Assembly (NCBI GenBank): GCA_937991555.1
Contig: CALKHU010000112.1
Location: 1 to 10,805, forward strand
Origin: an uncultured Caulobacter sp.
Lineage (GTDB): Bacteria > Pseudomonadota > Alphaproteobacteria > Caulobacterales > Caulobacteraceae
DNA: 10,805 nt
Reading direction: 5' to 3'
The position numbers and the translations under genes are program-made. The notes beneath the pieces are model-generated. The model was given only the letters and a program-made list of their open reading frames with translations. It had not been told where the DNA came from and did no database searches. How positions within the stretch are numbered: position 1 is the stretch's first letter; each line of letters starts with the position of its first letter. Shown here in pieces: positions 1 through 5,599 of the stretch.

Positions 1-163
1 CGCCCTGGGCGGCGACGGTGTGCGAGCGGGTCGGGAAGACCTTGGTGATGCAGGCGGTCTTGAGGCCGGCCTGGGCGCAGCCGAGCGCGGCGCGCAGGCC
101 CGAGCCGCCGGCGCCCACCACCACGATGTCGAACTTGTGGTCGACGAACTTGTAGGCGGCCAT
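1..163 (-). CDS. sdhA: Succinate dehydrogenase flavoprotein subunit (N-terminal fragment, cut by window edge)
   Basis: This is the catalytic flavoprotein of complex II, which oxidises succinate to fumarate and passes electrons through covalently bound FAD. Only the first 54 residues lie in the window; the rest continues beyond base 1. The fragment begins MAAYKFVDHKFDIVVVGAGG, and the dinucleotide-binding loop GAGGSGLRAA is at residues 17-26. The motif TRSHTVAAQG at 45-54 contains His48, which aligns with the histidine that carries FAD covalently in SdhA. The ATG at 163 follows the sdhD stop by only 2 bp, so it is translated from the same transcript as sdhC and sdhD. Nothing looks abnormal in the visible part. 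The identification is very secure. Confidence 0.95.
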   Translation of the reverse strand, partial: MAAYKFVDHKFDIVVVGAGGSGLRAALGCAQAGLKTACITKVFPTRSHTVAAQG

Positions 164-165
164 GG

Positions 166-570
166 TCAGACGGCTCCCGAGAGCAGGGCCACCTTGAGGA
201 TGGCGAAGACGCCCAGGGCGGCGCCCAGGACACAGACGAAGAGGTTCAGCAGCATCAGGGTGGTCTTGGCGACGAAGCCCGCGATGTAGTCCTCGATGAC
301 CACCTGGAGGGTCAGCCGGAGGTGGAAGAAGCCGACCACGACGAGGGCCCCGGCCAGCACCGCGTTCAGCGGCTGGGCCAGCCACAGGACGGCGTCGGCG
401 AAGTCGCCCTTGGCCAGCATCGGACCGGAGAAGGCGGCCCACAGGGCCAGCGGGATCAGGGCCATGCCGCTGACGCGCTCGGCGATGAAGTGGCCGACGC
501 CGTGCTTGGCGGCGCCCAGCCCGCGGGCGCGCGACATCGGGGTGCGGAAGTTGCTCGCGGAAGCGGTCAT
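166..570 (-). CDS. sdhD: Succinate dehydrogenase membrane anchor subunit SdhD
   Basis: This is one of the two small integral membrane anchors of complex II; with SdhC it forms the heme b and ubiquinone site. The protein has 134 residues with three hydrophobic stretches at about 36-50, 66-88 and 100-130, as expected for the family. The motif FFHLRLTLQVVIEDY at 81-95 places His83 twelve residues before Tyr95, the same spacing as the heme-ligand His of E. coli SdhD (His71). The N-terminal region has HFIAERVSG (27-35), resembling the quinone-site segment of alphaproteobacterial SdhD. I chose the ATG at 570, which overlaps the sdhC stop by one base (TGATG); a GTG one codon upstream is possible. 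The gene sits between sdhC and sdhA in one operon. Confidence 0.93.
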   Translation of the reverse strand: MTASASNFRTPMSRARGLGAAKHGVGHFIAERVSGMALIPLALWAAFSGPMLAKGDFADAVLWLAQPLNAVLAGALVVVGFFHLRLTLQVVIEDYIAGFVAKTTLMLLNLFVCVLGAALGVFAILKVALLSGAV

Positions 571-977
571 CACAGGGCTCCCGTGCTGGCGGCGATCAGC
601 CAGACCGCCAGGGTGGCGACGGCGGCGAAGACGAAGCTGGCGATGGTCAGGGTGTCGGCGAACTTCGGCCGGAAGCCCTTGCCCACGTCCCAGATCATGT
701 GCCGCACGGCGCTCGACAGGTTGAAGAACAGCGCGAAGGTCAGGCCGAACAGCACCAGCTTGCCGAGCGGCGAGCCGAGCAGACCCTTGTAGGCGGCGTA
801 GGCCTCGGGCCCGTTGGCCAGCGCCAGCAACCAGCCCACGAGGATCAGGGCCCCGACGTACAGCGCCATCAGGCTGCCGCGGTGGGCGATCGACCCCGCC
901 ATCGTCACATGCCAGCGCCAGACCTGGAGGTGGGGGGACAGGGGCCGTTCTCGGACCCCCGGCGTGGCTTCTGTCAT
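570..977 (-). CDS. sdhC: Succinate dehydrogenase cytochrome b556 subunit SdhC
   Basis: This membrane anchor of complex II normally supplies one axial ligand to heme b and part of the quinone pocket. It has 135 residues and starts at the ATG at 977. Family motifs seen are RPLSPHLQVW (11-20), SIAHRGSL (29-36) and VRHMIWDVGKG (91-101). Three hydrophobic segments lie at about 36-54, 70-90 and 108-131. The open frame runs further upstream past base 1289, but that part is antisense-like arginine/proline-rich sequence inside zapE, so the start was set where the family similarity begins. Oddity: the residue seven before the RH motif His is Asn86 (codon AAC), where the E. coli and mitochondrial proteins have the heme-ligand His. 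First gene of the sdhC-sdhD-sdhA run. Confidence 0.93.
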   Translation of the reverse strand: MTEATPGVRERPLSPHLQVWRWHVTMAGSIAHRGSLMALYVGALILVGWLLALANGPEAYAAYKGLLGSPLGKLVLFGLTFALFFNLSSAVRHMIWDVGKGFRPKFADTLTIASFVFAAVATLAVWLIAASTGAL

Positions 978-1021
978 CTTGGACTCGGCTCTTGCACGGA
1001 CAGCGGTTGAAAGCGGAACCG

Positions 1022-1049
1022 GATTTAACCCCCGGGGCGCTGGTGTCAA
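1022..1049 (-). promoter_or_regulatory. Probable sigma-70-type promoter of the sdh operon
   Basis: On the minus strand a perfect -35 hexamer TTGACA (1049-1044) is followed, after 16 bp, by TAAATC (1027-1022; TTAAAT at 15 bp is the alternative). Transcription would start near 1015 and give a leader of about 38 nt before the sdhC ATG at 977. It lies in the only non-coding gap (978-1071) between zapE and sdhC, so sdh need not depend on zapE transcription. The call rests on pattern only. Confidence 0.5.
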
Positions 1050-1071
1050 CGAAGCGGGCCGCTTTTCGCCG

Positions 1072-2187
1072 TCAGTCCCGGACCCGTTCGAGCCAGTCGG
1101 CCGAACGCATTTCCTGCAGCCGCGAGACCGTCCGCTCGAACTCGAAGGCGCCGTCGCCCTCCGGGTACAGGGCCTCGGGCTCGACGGCCGCGACGGCAAC
1201 CAGCTTGGCCTCGGCCTCGTAGAGGGCGTCGACGAGGGTGTTGAACCGCCGCGCCGCGTCCCGCCGGGCCGGAACGAGCTGCGGGACATCCTCGAGGAAC
1301 AGGGTGTGGAACCGCGCGGCGATGGCCAGGTAGTCCTGCGGCCCCAGGGCGTGGTCGCAGAGGCTGGCGAAGCTGGCCCGCAGCAGCCCGCCGCTGGCGC
1401 GGGGCAGGTGCAGCCTGCGCCCGAGAACCTCCAGCGTCGCTCCGGTCTCCTCCGCGCCGCCGAGCATGTCCGTCCACAGGCGGTCGAACTCGGCTTCCGC
1501 GGCGGCGGTCTGCGGCGACAGCCAGGTCCGCGCGCCGCGCAGGCGGTCGAGACGGAAGTCGACCGGCCCGCGCACCGATACGATCTCCAGCCTCTCCTTG
1601 AGCATGGCGATGAAGGGCAGGAACAGCTGGCGGTTGATGCCGTCCTTGTAGAGGTCGTCCGGCGGCCGGTTGGAGGTGGCGACCAGCGTCACGCCCAGCG
1701 CGAACAGCGCCTCGAACAGCCGCCCCAGGATCATGGCGTCGGCGATGTCGGTGACCTGCAGCTCGTCGAAGCAGAGCAGCCGGGCGTCCTCGGCGATCAG
1801 CTCGGCGGTCGGCGCGATCGGGTCGTCGCCCCGCGACTGGCCGAAGCGGGCCTTGCGCGCGGCGGCGTCGCCCTTGCGCCAGGCGTCGATGTGGGCGTGG
1901 ACCTCGGCCATGAAGACATGGAAGTGCACCCGCCGCTTCTTCGCCGTCGGCGCCGACTCGAAGAACAGGTCCATCAGCATCGACTTGCCGCGGCCGACCG
2001 GTCCCCAGAGGTAGACGCCGCGCGCGCCGCGGGGCTTGCGGAAGAAGGAAAACGCTGGCTCCGACAGGGCGTTGAGATCGCCTTCAAGGCGCGACAGGGC
2101 CCCCAGCGCCGCCTCCTGGGCGGCGTCCGGTCTGATATCCCCTGCGGAAAGGCGCTCGCGATACGCAGCGCGGACGGATAAAGGCAT
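1072..2187 (-). CDS. zapE: Cell division protein ZapE (AFG1/LACE1-type ATPase)
   Basis: This is a P-loop ATPase of the AFG1 family. In E. coli ZapE associates with the division ring; mitochondrial AFG1 helps turn over respiratory-chain proteins. From the ATG at 2187 the protein has 371 residues, normal for the family. Walker A is GPVGRGKS at 62-69 and Walker B is LLCFDELQ at 137-144. The family signature TSNRPPDDLYKDGINRQLF spans 171-189 and includes sensor and arginine-finger residues. A TTG two codons upstream (2193) could also serve; neither start has a clear ribosome-binding site. It is co-directional with sdhC across a 94-bp gap and divergent from tnaA with only 36 bp between start codons. 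Identification is secure; the cellular role in this organism is inferred from family members. Confidence 0.92.
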   Translation of the reverse strand: MPLSVRAAYRERLSAGDIRPDAAQEAALGALSRLEGDLNALSEPAFSFFRKPRGARGVYLWGPVGRGKSMLMDLFFESAPTAKKRRVHFHVFMAEVHAHIDAWRKGDAAARKARFGQSRGDDPIAPTAELIAEDARLLCFDELQVTDIADAMILGRLFEALFALGVTLVATSNRPPDDLYKDGINRQLFLPFIAMLKERLEIVSVRGPVDFRLDRLRGARTWLSPQTAAAEAEFDRLWTDMLGGAEETGATLEVLGRRLHLPRASGGLLRASFASLCDHALGPQDYLAIAARFHTLFLEDVPQLVPARRDAARRFNTLVDALYEAEAKLVAVAAVEPEALYPEGDGAFEFERTVSRLQEMRSADWLERVRD

Positions 2188-2200
2188 CGCCAAACCGGTT

Positions 2201-2220
2201 AGCGCGCGCCGCTTCGCGCT
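2201..2220 (+). other. Small hairpin immediately before the tnaA start
   Basis: The arms AGCGCG (2201-2206) and CGCGCT (2215-2220) form a 6-bp stem with an 8-nt loop, ending 3 bp before the ATG at 2224. No Shine-Dalgarno sequence is visible here. The hairpin may limit access to the start or may be incidental in GC-rich DNA. The whole space between the zapE and tnaA start codons is only 36 bp, so the promoters of both genes must overlap the neighbouring coding sequence. Confidence 0.3.
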
Positions 2221-2223
2221 TCA

Positions 2224-3603
2224 ATGGACACAGACCACATGAAAACCATCATCGAGCCGTTCCGCATCAAGGCGGTCGAGCCCATCCGCATGACGACCCG
2301 CGAGGAGCGTGAGGCGCTGATCGCCCGGGCCGACTACAACCTGTTCGCCCTGCATTCCGACGACGTCCTGATCGACCTGCTGACCGACAGCGGCACCTCG
2401 GCGATGAGCGCCCGCCAGCAGGCGGCGCTGATGTCCGGCGACGAGAGCTACGCCGGCAGCCCGTCCTTCTTCCGCTTCGAGGCGGCGGTGAAGGACCTGA
2501 TGCCGTTCAGGTATGTGATCCCGACCCACCAGGGCCGGGCGGCTGAGGCGATCCTGTTCTCGATCCTCGGCGGGGCCGGGAAGTTCATCCCGTCCAACAC
2601 CCACTTCGACACCACCCGCGGCAACATCGAGGCGACCGGCGCCGAGGCCGCCGACCTGGTCATCGCCGAAGGCCTGGACCCGACCAGCGAGCATCCGTTC
2701 AAGGGCAATATGGACCTCGACCGGCTCGAGGCCTACCTCGCCGAACACGGCGACGCCGTGCCCTGCGTCATGCTGACGGTGACCAACAACGCCGGCGGCG
2801 GCCAGCCGGTGAGCCTGGCCAACATCCGCGCCGTCGCCCGGATCGCGAAGGCGCACGGCAAGCCGTTCATCATCGACGGCTGCCGCTTCGCCGAGAACGC
2901 CTACTTCATCAAGATGCGCGAGGAGGGCCAGGGCGCGCGTGCGGTGAAGGACATCGTCCGCGACATGTTCGCCGAGGCTGACGGCATGACCATGTCGGCG
3001 AAGAAGGACGCCTTCGCCAACATCGGCGGCTGGCTGGCCCTCAACGATGACGACCTCGCCCAGGCGGCGCGCAACCGGCTGATCCTGACCGAGGGCTTCC
3101 CGACCTACGGCGGTCTCGCCGGCCGCGATCTCGACGCCATCGCCCAGGGCCTGACGGAGATCGTCGACGAGGACTACCTCCGCTACCGCCTGCGCACCTG
3201 CGCCTACATCGGCGAGCGGCTGGAGGCGATGGGCGTGCCGATCGTCCGGCCCACCGGCGGCCACGCGGTGTTCGTCGACGCCCGCCGGCTGCTGCCGCAC
3301 ATCCCGCCGAAGGAGTACCCGGGCCAGGCCCTGGCCGTGGCGCTCTACGTTGAGGGCGGGATCCGGTCCTGCGAGATCGGCACCGTCATGTTCGGCCTGC
3401 GTCCCGACGGGACCGAGGTCGAGGCCGCGATGGACCTCGTCCGCCTGGCCATTCCGCGGCGGGTCTACACCCAGAGCCACGCCGACTACATCGTCGAGGT
3501 GTTCGAGGAGATCGTGGCCCGCAAGGAGGCCATGAAGGGCTTCCGCATCGCCTGGCAGCCCGCCGCCATGCGCCACTTCACGGCGAAGTTCGCACCGCTG
3601 TAG
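2224..3603 (+). CDS. tnaA: Tryptophanase (PLP-dependent beta-eliminating lyase)
   Basis: The predicted reaction is L-tryptophan to indole, pyruvate and ammonia, in the cytoplasm. The protein is 459 residues; tryptophanase and tyrosine phenol-lyase are both about 456-471. Shared fold features are IDLLTDSGT (50-58), GDESYAGS (72-79), THQGR (101-105), the PLP-contacting Asp218 and Arg221, the PLP lysine Lys261 in SAKKD (258-262) and PRRVYT (411-416). Three positions separate the two enzymes. Asp129 (FDTTRG) is Thr in tyrosine phenol-lyase, Ile385 (CEIG) is its substrate Arg, and His451 (RHFTAK) is Phe. All three are tryptophanase-like here. The start at 2224 has no ribosome-binding site; an ATG at 2239 is the alternative. 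There is no room for a TnaC-type leader peptide and no permease gene beside it. Another aromatic or sulphur amino-acid lyase activity cannot be excluded. Confidence 0.88.
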   Translation: MDTDHMKTIIEPFRIKAVEPIRMTTREEREALIARADYNLFALHSDDVLIDLLTDSGTSAMSARQQAALMSGDESYAGSPSFFRFEAAVKDLMPFRYVIPTHQGRAAEAILFSILGGAGKFIPSNTHFDTTRGNIEATGAEAADLVIAEGLDPTSEHPFKGNMDLDRLEAYLAEHGDAVPCVMLTVTNNAGGGQPVSLANIRAVARIAKAHGKPFIIDGCRFAENAYFIKMREEGQGARAVKDIVRDMFAEADGMTMSAKKDAFANIGGWLALNDDDLAQAARNRLILTEGFPTYGGLAGRDLDAIAQGLTEIVDEDYLRYRLRTCAYIGERLEAMGVPIVRPTGGHAVFVDARRLLPHIPPKEYPGQALAVALYVEGGIRSCEIGTVMFGLRPDGTEVEAAMDLVRLAIPRRVYTQSHADYIVEVFEEIVARKEAMKGFRIAWQPAAMRHFTAKFAPL

Positions 3604-3612
3604 CAACGGGCG

Positions 3613-3646
3613 AAGCGGTGGAGATCAAACCCCCACCGCTTTCTTC
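3613..3646 (+). terminator. Intrinsic terminator of tnaA, overlapping the brnA 3' end
   Basis: A perfect 9-bp stem, AAGCGGTGG (3613-3621) with CCACCGCTT (3633-3641), has an 11-nt loop and is followed by TTCTTC, ten bases after the tnaA stop. The T-rich side lies in the plus direction, so it should end tnaA transcription. The right half of the stem is also the last codons of the convergent brnA gene (stop at 3625-3627). The minus-strand exit lacks a T-run, so it is less likely to stop brnTA transcripts. Confidence 0.6.
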
Positions 3647-3906
3647 AGGACCTCGTTGATCCTGCTCTGCCATCCGGGTCCATCGGCCCGGAAGCGGTCG
3701 ATGACGTCCTGGTCCAGCCTGAGGGTGACCTGCTTCTTCGGCTGCTCCAGCTTCGGCCGGCCACGCTTGGTGAGGGTTCCGGTCGCCGGGCGCACGAGCT
3801 CTGCGCCACGCCGGAACTCAGCGCGTTCGAAAACCTCCGACGACCATTCCGGCGCATCATCCGGGTCAGTCCAGGGCTCCTGCGTATGCTTCTCGTTCCT
3901 TGGCAT
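3625..3906 (-). CDS. brnA: BrnA-type antitoxin (ribbon-helix-helix)
   Basis: This is the predicted antitoxin of a type II BrnT/BrnA module: it binds and neutralises the BrnT ribonuclease toxin and represses its own operon. It has 93 residues, the usual size. The family layout is clear: an acidic N-terminal WTDPDDAPEWS (12-22), then FERAEFRRG (26-34), a basic GRPK (49-52), and a C-terminal DNA-binding segment beginning KQVTLRLDQDVIDRF (58-72) and containing GWQSRINEVLKKA (78-90). The ATG at 3906 lies inside the out-of-frame 3' part of brnT, so the two genes would overlap by about 41 bp and be translationally coupled. An AGAGAA stretch about 4-5 bases before the ATG may serve as ribosome-binding site. 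The gene appears intact although its toxin partner is frameshifted. Confidence 0.85.
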   Translation of the reverse strand: MPRNEKHTQEPWTDPDDAPEWSSEVFERAEFRRGAELVRPATGTLTKRGRPKLEQPKKQVTLRLDQDVIDRFRADGPGWQSRINEVLKKAVGV

Positions 3907-4137
3907 TGCATTCTCTCATCGAGATTACGCGGCGAGCGTCGCGTCGCGGTGTCCAGACGACCATGACGATCCTGCCGCCAAGCGGTCCCACCGTCTGGTA
4001 TCGCTGCTCGCCGTAGTCCTGGCGATCGTCCTCGACCGTGAAGGAGCCCCTTCGAAGACCAGAGCGGCGTCGGCGAAATCCAGACCGCGGTGCTCCAGGG
4101 TCAGTGCTCGCTTCCGATCATCGTATTCGATCTCCAT
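3866..4137 (-). pseudogene. brnT: BrnT-type toxin gene broken by a frameshift
   Basis: BrnT toxins are RelE-fold ribonucleases of about 90 residues. From the ATG at 4137 the first frame reads MEIEYDDRKRALTLEHRGLD and continues to FEGA at residue 31, exactly like a BrnT N-terminus. It then diverges into a serine/arginine-rich tail ending at 3925. The expected remainder is in another frame starting with TTC at 4042: FTVEDDRQDYGEQRY, then GRIVMVVWTPRRDARR, then VISMRECNAKE, ending at a TGA at 3868-3866. Joining the frames by adding one base between 4043 and 4050 gives a full protein of about 90 residues. The site includes a run of four G (CCCC on plus, 4047-4050), so a one-base loss is the simplest explanation. 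It could be a true null mutation or a sequencing error; no canonical slippery heptamer for programmed -1 shifting was found. Confidence 0.82.
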
Positions 4138-4249
4138 CGAACGGATTCCATCGCGCGGCCGGCGATCAAGTGTCTCCTGAATTGTGTATTACATGTGTTT
4201 GTCGTCCAGATTGTATCCGCCTGTCGGACGGGGCGCGGCGACGTGATTA

Positions 4250-4279
4250 AATGTAGCTACAAATTAGCGCTTTCGTCAA
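4250..4279 (-). promoter_or_regulatory. Candidate leftward promoter toward brnTA
   Basis: On the minus strand TTGACG (4279-4274) is followed after 18 bp by TACATT (4255-4250). Transcription would start near 4243, giving a long leader of about 105 nt before the brnT ATG. The -10 overlaps the left TGTAGCTACA palindrome, so a protein bound there should block it. The prediction rests on hexamer match only. Confidence 0.4.
4252..4261. promoter_or_regulatory. Palindromic operator-like site, copy 1 (TGTAGCTACA)
   Basis: This is a perfect 10-bp palindrome followed by AA, identical to the copy at 4285-4294. The two start 33 bp apart, close to three helical turns. This copy overlaps the -10 of the leftward candidate promoter. 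The binding protein is unknown; BrnA, an autoregulating DNA-binding antitoxin encoded next door, is one candidate. Confidence 0.5.
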
Positions 4280-4284
4280 CTTGC

Positions 4285-4296
4285 TGTAGCTACAAT
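4285..4296 (+). promoter_or_regulatory. Palindromic site copy 2 overlapping a rightward -10 (toward rsmI)
   Basis: This is the second exact TGTAGCTACA (4285-4294). Its right half forms the -10-like TACAAT (4291-4296) of a rightward promoter that would start near 4303, about 20 bases before the first rsmI ATG. No good -35 hexamer is present at the right distance (about 4268-4273), so the promoter would be weak or activator-dependent. Confidence 0.4.
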
Positions 4297-4322
4297 AATA
4301 ACCTGCTTGACCTTCGCGGCCG

Positions 4323-5228
4323 ATGCGGGCGCTCTCCGCCTTCGCACCGGAGACCGCCTTGTCCCGCCATCCGCCGCCCCCGCCGCTGTCCGACGTCCCG
4401 CTGGAGCCCGGACTCTATGTGGTGGCGACGCCGATCGGGAACCTGCGCGACATCACCCTCAGGGCGCTGGACGTGCTGAACGGGTGCGACCTGCTGCTGG
4501 CCGAGGACACGCGGGTGACCGGCAAGCTGCTGAGCGCCTACGGACTCTCAAAGACCATGGTCCGTTACGACGAGCATGCGGCCGAGCGGGCGCGACCCAG
4601 GATCCTGGCGGCGCTGGAGGCCGGACAGAGCGTCGCCCTGGTCTCGGACGCCGGCACGCCGCTGGTCTCCGATCCCGGCTACCGGCTGGTGAAGGAGGTG
4701 GTCGCCGCCGGCCACCGGGTGGTCCCGATCCCCGGGCCCTCGGCGGCGCTGGCCGCCCTGACGCTGGCGGGCCTGCCGACCGACCGCTTCCTGTTCGCCG
4801 GCTTCCCGCCGACCAGGAGCGCCGCGCGGCGCACCTTCCTGGCCGAGTTCGCGTCGGCGAAGGCGACGCTGATCTTCTACGAGACCGGGCCGCGCCTTCG
4901 CGCCAGCCTGGAGGACATGCTGGCCGTGTTCGGCCCGCGCGAGGCGGCCGTAACGCGGGAGCTGACCAAGCTCTACGAGACCTGCGTGCGAGGTTCACTC
5001 GATCGCCTGGCGACCGATCCGGCGCTGGACGAGCCGAAGGGCGAGATCGTGGTGCTGGTCGGGCCCGGCGTCGAGGAGGCCGCCAGCGAGGCCGACGCCG
5101 ACCGGGCGCTGGTCGAGGCCATGGCCCGCCTGCCCCTCGGCGAGGCGGCGTCGGAGGTGGCCAGGGCCCTGGGCCTGAACCGCCGCGATCTCTACCGGCG
5201 GGCGCTGGCCCTGAAGGACGGATCATGA
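4323..5228 (+). CDS. rsmI: 16S rRNA (cytidine-1402 2'-O)-methyltransferase RsmI
   Basis: RsmI uses S-adenosylmethionine to methylate the ribose of C1402 in the decoding centre of 16S rRNA. From the ATG at 4323 it has 301 residues with all family motifs in order: VVATPIGNLRDIT (33-45), EDTR (61-64), VSDAGTPLVSDPGY (107-120), PIPGPSA (135-141), FYETGPR (185-191) and RELTK (212-216). The start is uncertain. The ATG at 4323 has no ribosome-binding site and adds a poorly conserved proline-rich head. A TTG at 4359 is preceded by GGAG at 4349-4352 with six bases between, and gives a more typical N-terminus. The gene opens a plus-strand run and overlaps yraN by four bases (ATGA), so the two are translationally coupled. 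Confidence 0.93.
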   Translation: MRALSAFAPETALSRHPPPPPLSDVPLEPGLYVVATPIGNLRDITLRALDVLNGCDLLLAEDTRVTGKLLSAYGLSKTMVRYDEHAAERARPRILAALEAGQSVALVSDAGTPLVSDPGYRLVKEVVAAGHRVVPIPGPSAALAALTLAGLPTDRFLFAGFPPTRSAARRTFLAEFASAKATLIFYETGPRLRASLEDMLAVFGPREAAVTRELTKLYETCVRGSLDRLATDPALDEPKGEIVVLVGPGVEEAASEADADRALVEAMARLPLGEAASEVARALGLNRRDLYRRALALKDGS

Positions 5229-5599
5229 CCGCCGCCCGCAGCGCCAGGGGCCTCGCCGCCCGCCGCTCGGGCCGCCGGGGCGAGGTGCTGTCGGCGCTGC
5301 TGCTGATGGCGAGGGGCTATCGCATCCTCGGGTTCCGGCTGGCCTCGAGGCAGGGCGAGATCGACATCCTCGCCCTTCGCCGGGGCGTGCTGGCCGTGGT
5401 CGAGGTCAAGCGCCGCACGACCATCGAGGCGGCGCTGGAGGCCGTCCGCCCCGATCAGCGCGAGCGCCTTCGCCGCGCCGCGGCGGCGATCGCCGCCGGC
5501 CGACCGGCGCTGAAGGGCGCGACCATAAGACTCGACCTGATGGCCCTCGCCCCGGGGCGCCTGCCGCGCCATATTCCCGATGCGTGGAAAGGCGGCTGA
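5225..5599 (+). CDS. yraN: YraN family protein (UPF0102, RecB-like nuclease fold)
   Basis: This small protein has the restriction-endonuclease-like fold; family function is not settled, though a DNA-related nuclease role is assumed. It has 124 residues. The predicted active-site pattern is complete: Glu20 in GRRGE, then GYRILGFR (31-38), GEIDILAL (44-51) with Asp47, and VVEVKRR (58-64) with Glu60 and Lys62. A Gln78 and a late RLDLM (102-106) match the rest of the family. The ATG at 5225 overlaps the rsmI stop, and the gene end overlaps the start of the next gene, so it is embedded in a tight operon. The rsmI-yraN neighbourhood is widespread in Proteobacteria. Confidence 0.88.
   Translation: MTAARSARGLAARRSGRRGEVLSALLLMARGYRILGFRLASRQGEIDILALRRGVLAVVEVKRRTTIEAALEAVRPDQRERLRRAAAAIAAGRPALKGATIRLDLMALAPGRLPRHIPDAWKGG

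Larger units (their letters stand above)
4138..4322. other. AT-rich regulatory spacer between brnT and rsmI
   Basis: This 185-bp gap is clearly richer in A/T (especially 4171-4215 and 4241-4305) than the rest of the window. It holds no convincing gene. It contains an imperfect TGTA-T-TACA element (4185-4193) and two exact TGTAGCTACA palindromes with divergent promoter-like elements, described separately. The base composition and the toxin-antitoxin module beside it suggest an acquired segment from about 3610 to 4310, but no insertion boundaries or target duplications were seen. Confidence 0.55.

Noticed and set aside
1050..1071. A terminator hairpin after zapE
   Set aside because: Only about five base pairs of AAGCG/CGCTT can form, and no T-run follows on the minus strand.
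978..1289. Upstream extension of the sdhC frame to 239 residues
   Set aside because: The extra N-terminal part is Arg/Ser/Pro-rich, antisense-like sequence within zapE, and family similarity begins at the ATG at 977.
2188..2223. A TnaC-like leader peptide before tnaA
   Set aside because: Only 36 bp separate the zapE and tnaA starts, and no short open frame with the key Trp and Pro residues is present.
2221..3606. A 461-residue open frame antisense to tnaA
   Set aside because: It has low-complexity Arg/Gly/His-rich composition and no recognisable motif, and lies fully over a well-conserved enzyme. High GC content makes such antisense frames common.
3925..4040. Ser/Arg-rich tail of the 70-residue brnT open frame as a real protein end
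   Set aside because: The expected BrnT C-terminus is encoded in the neighbouring frame across the same bases, so this tail is a product of the frameshift.
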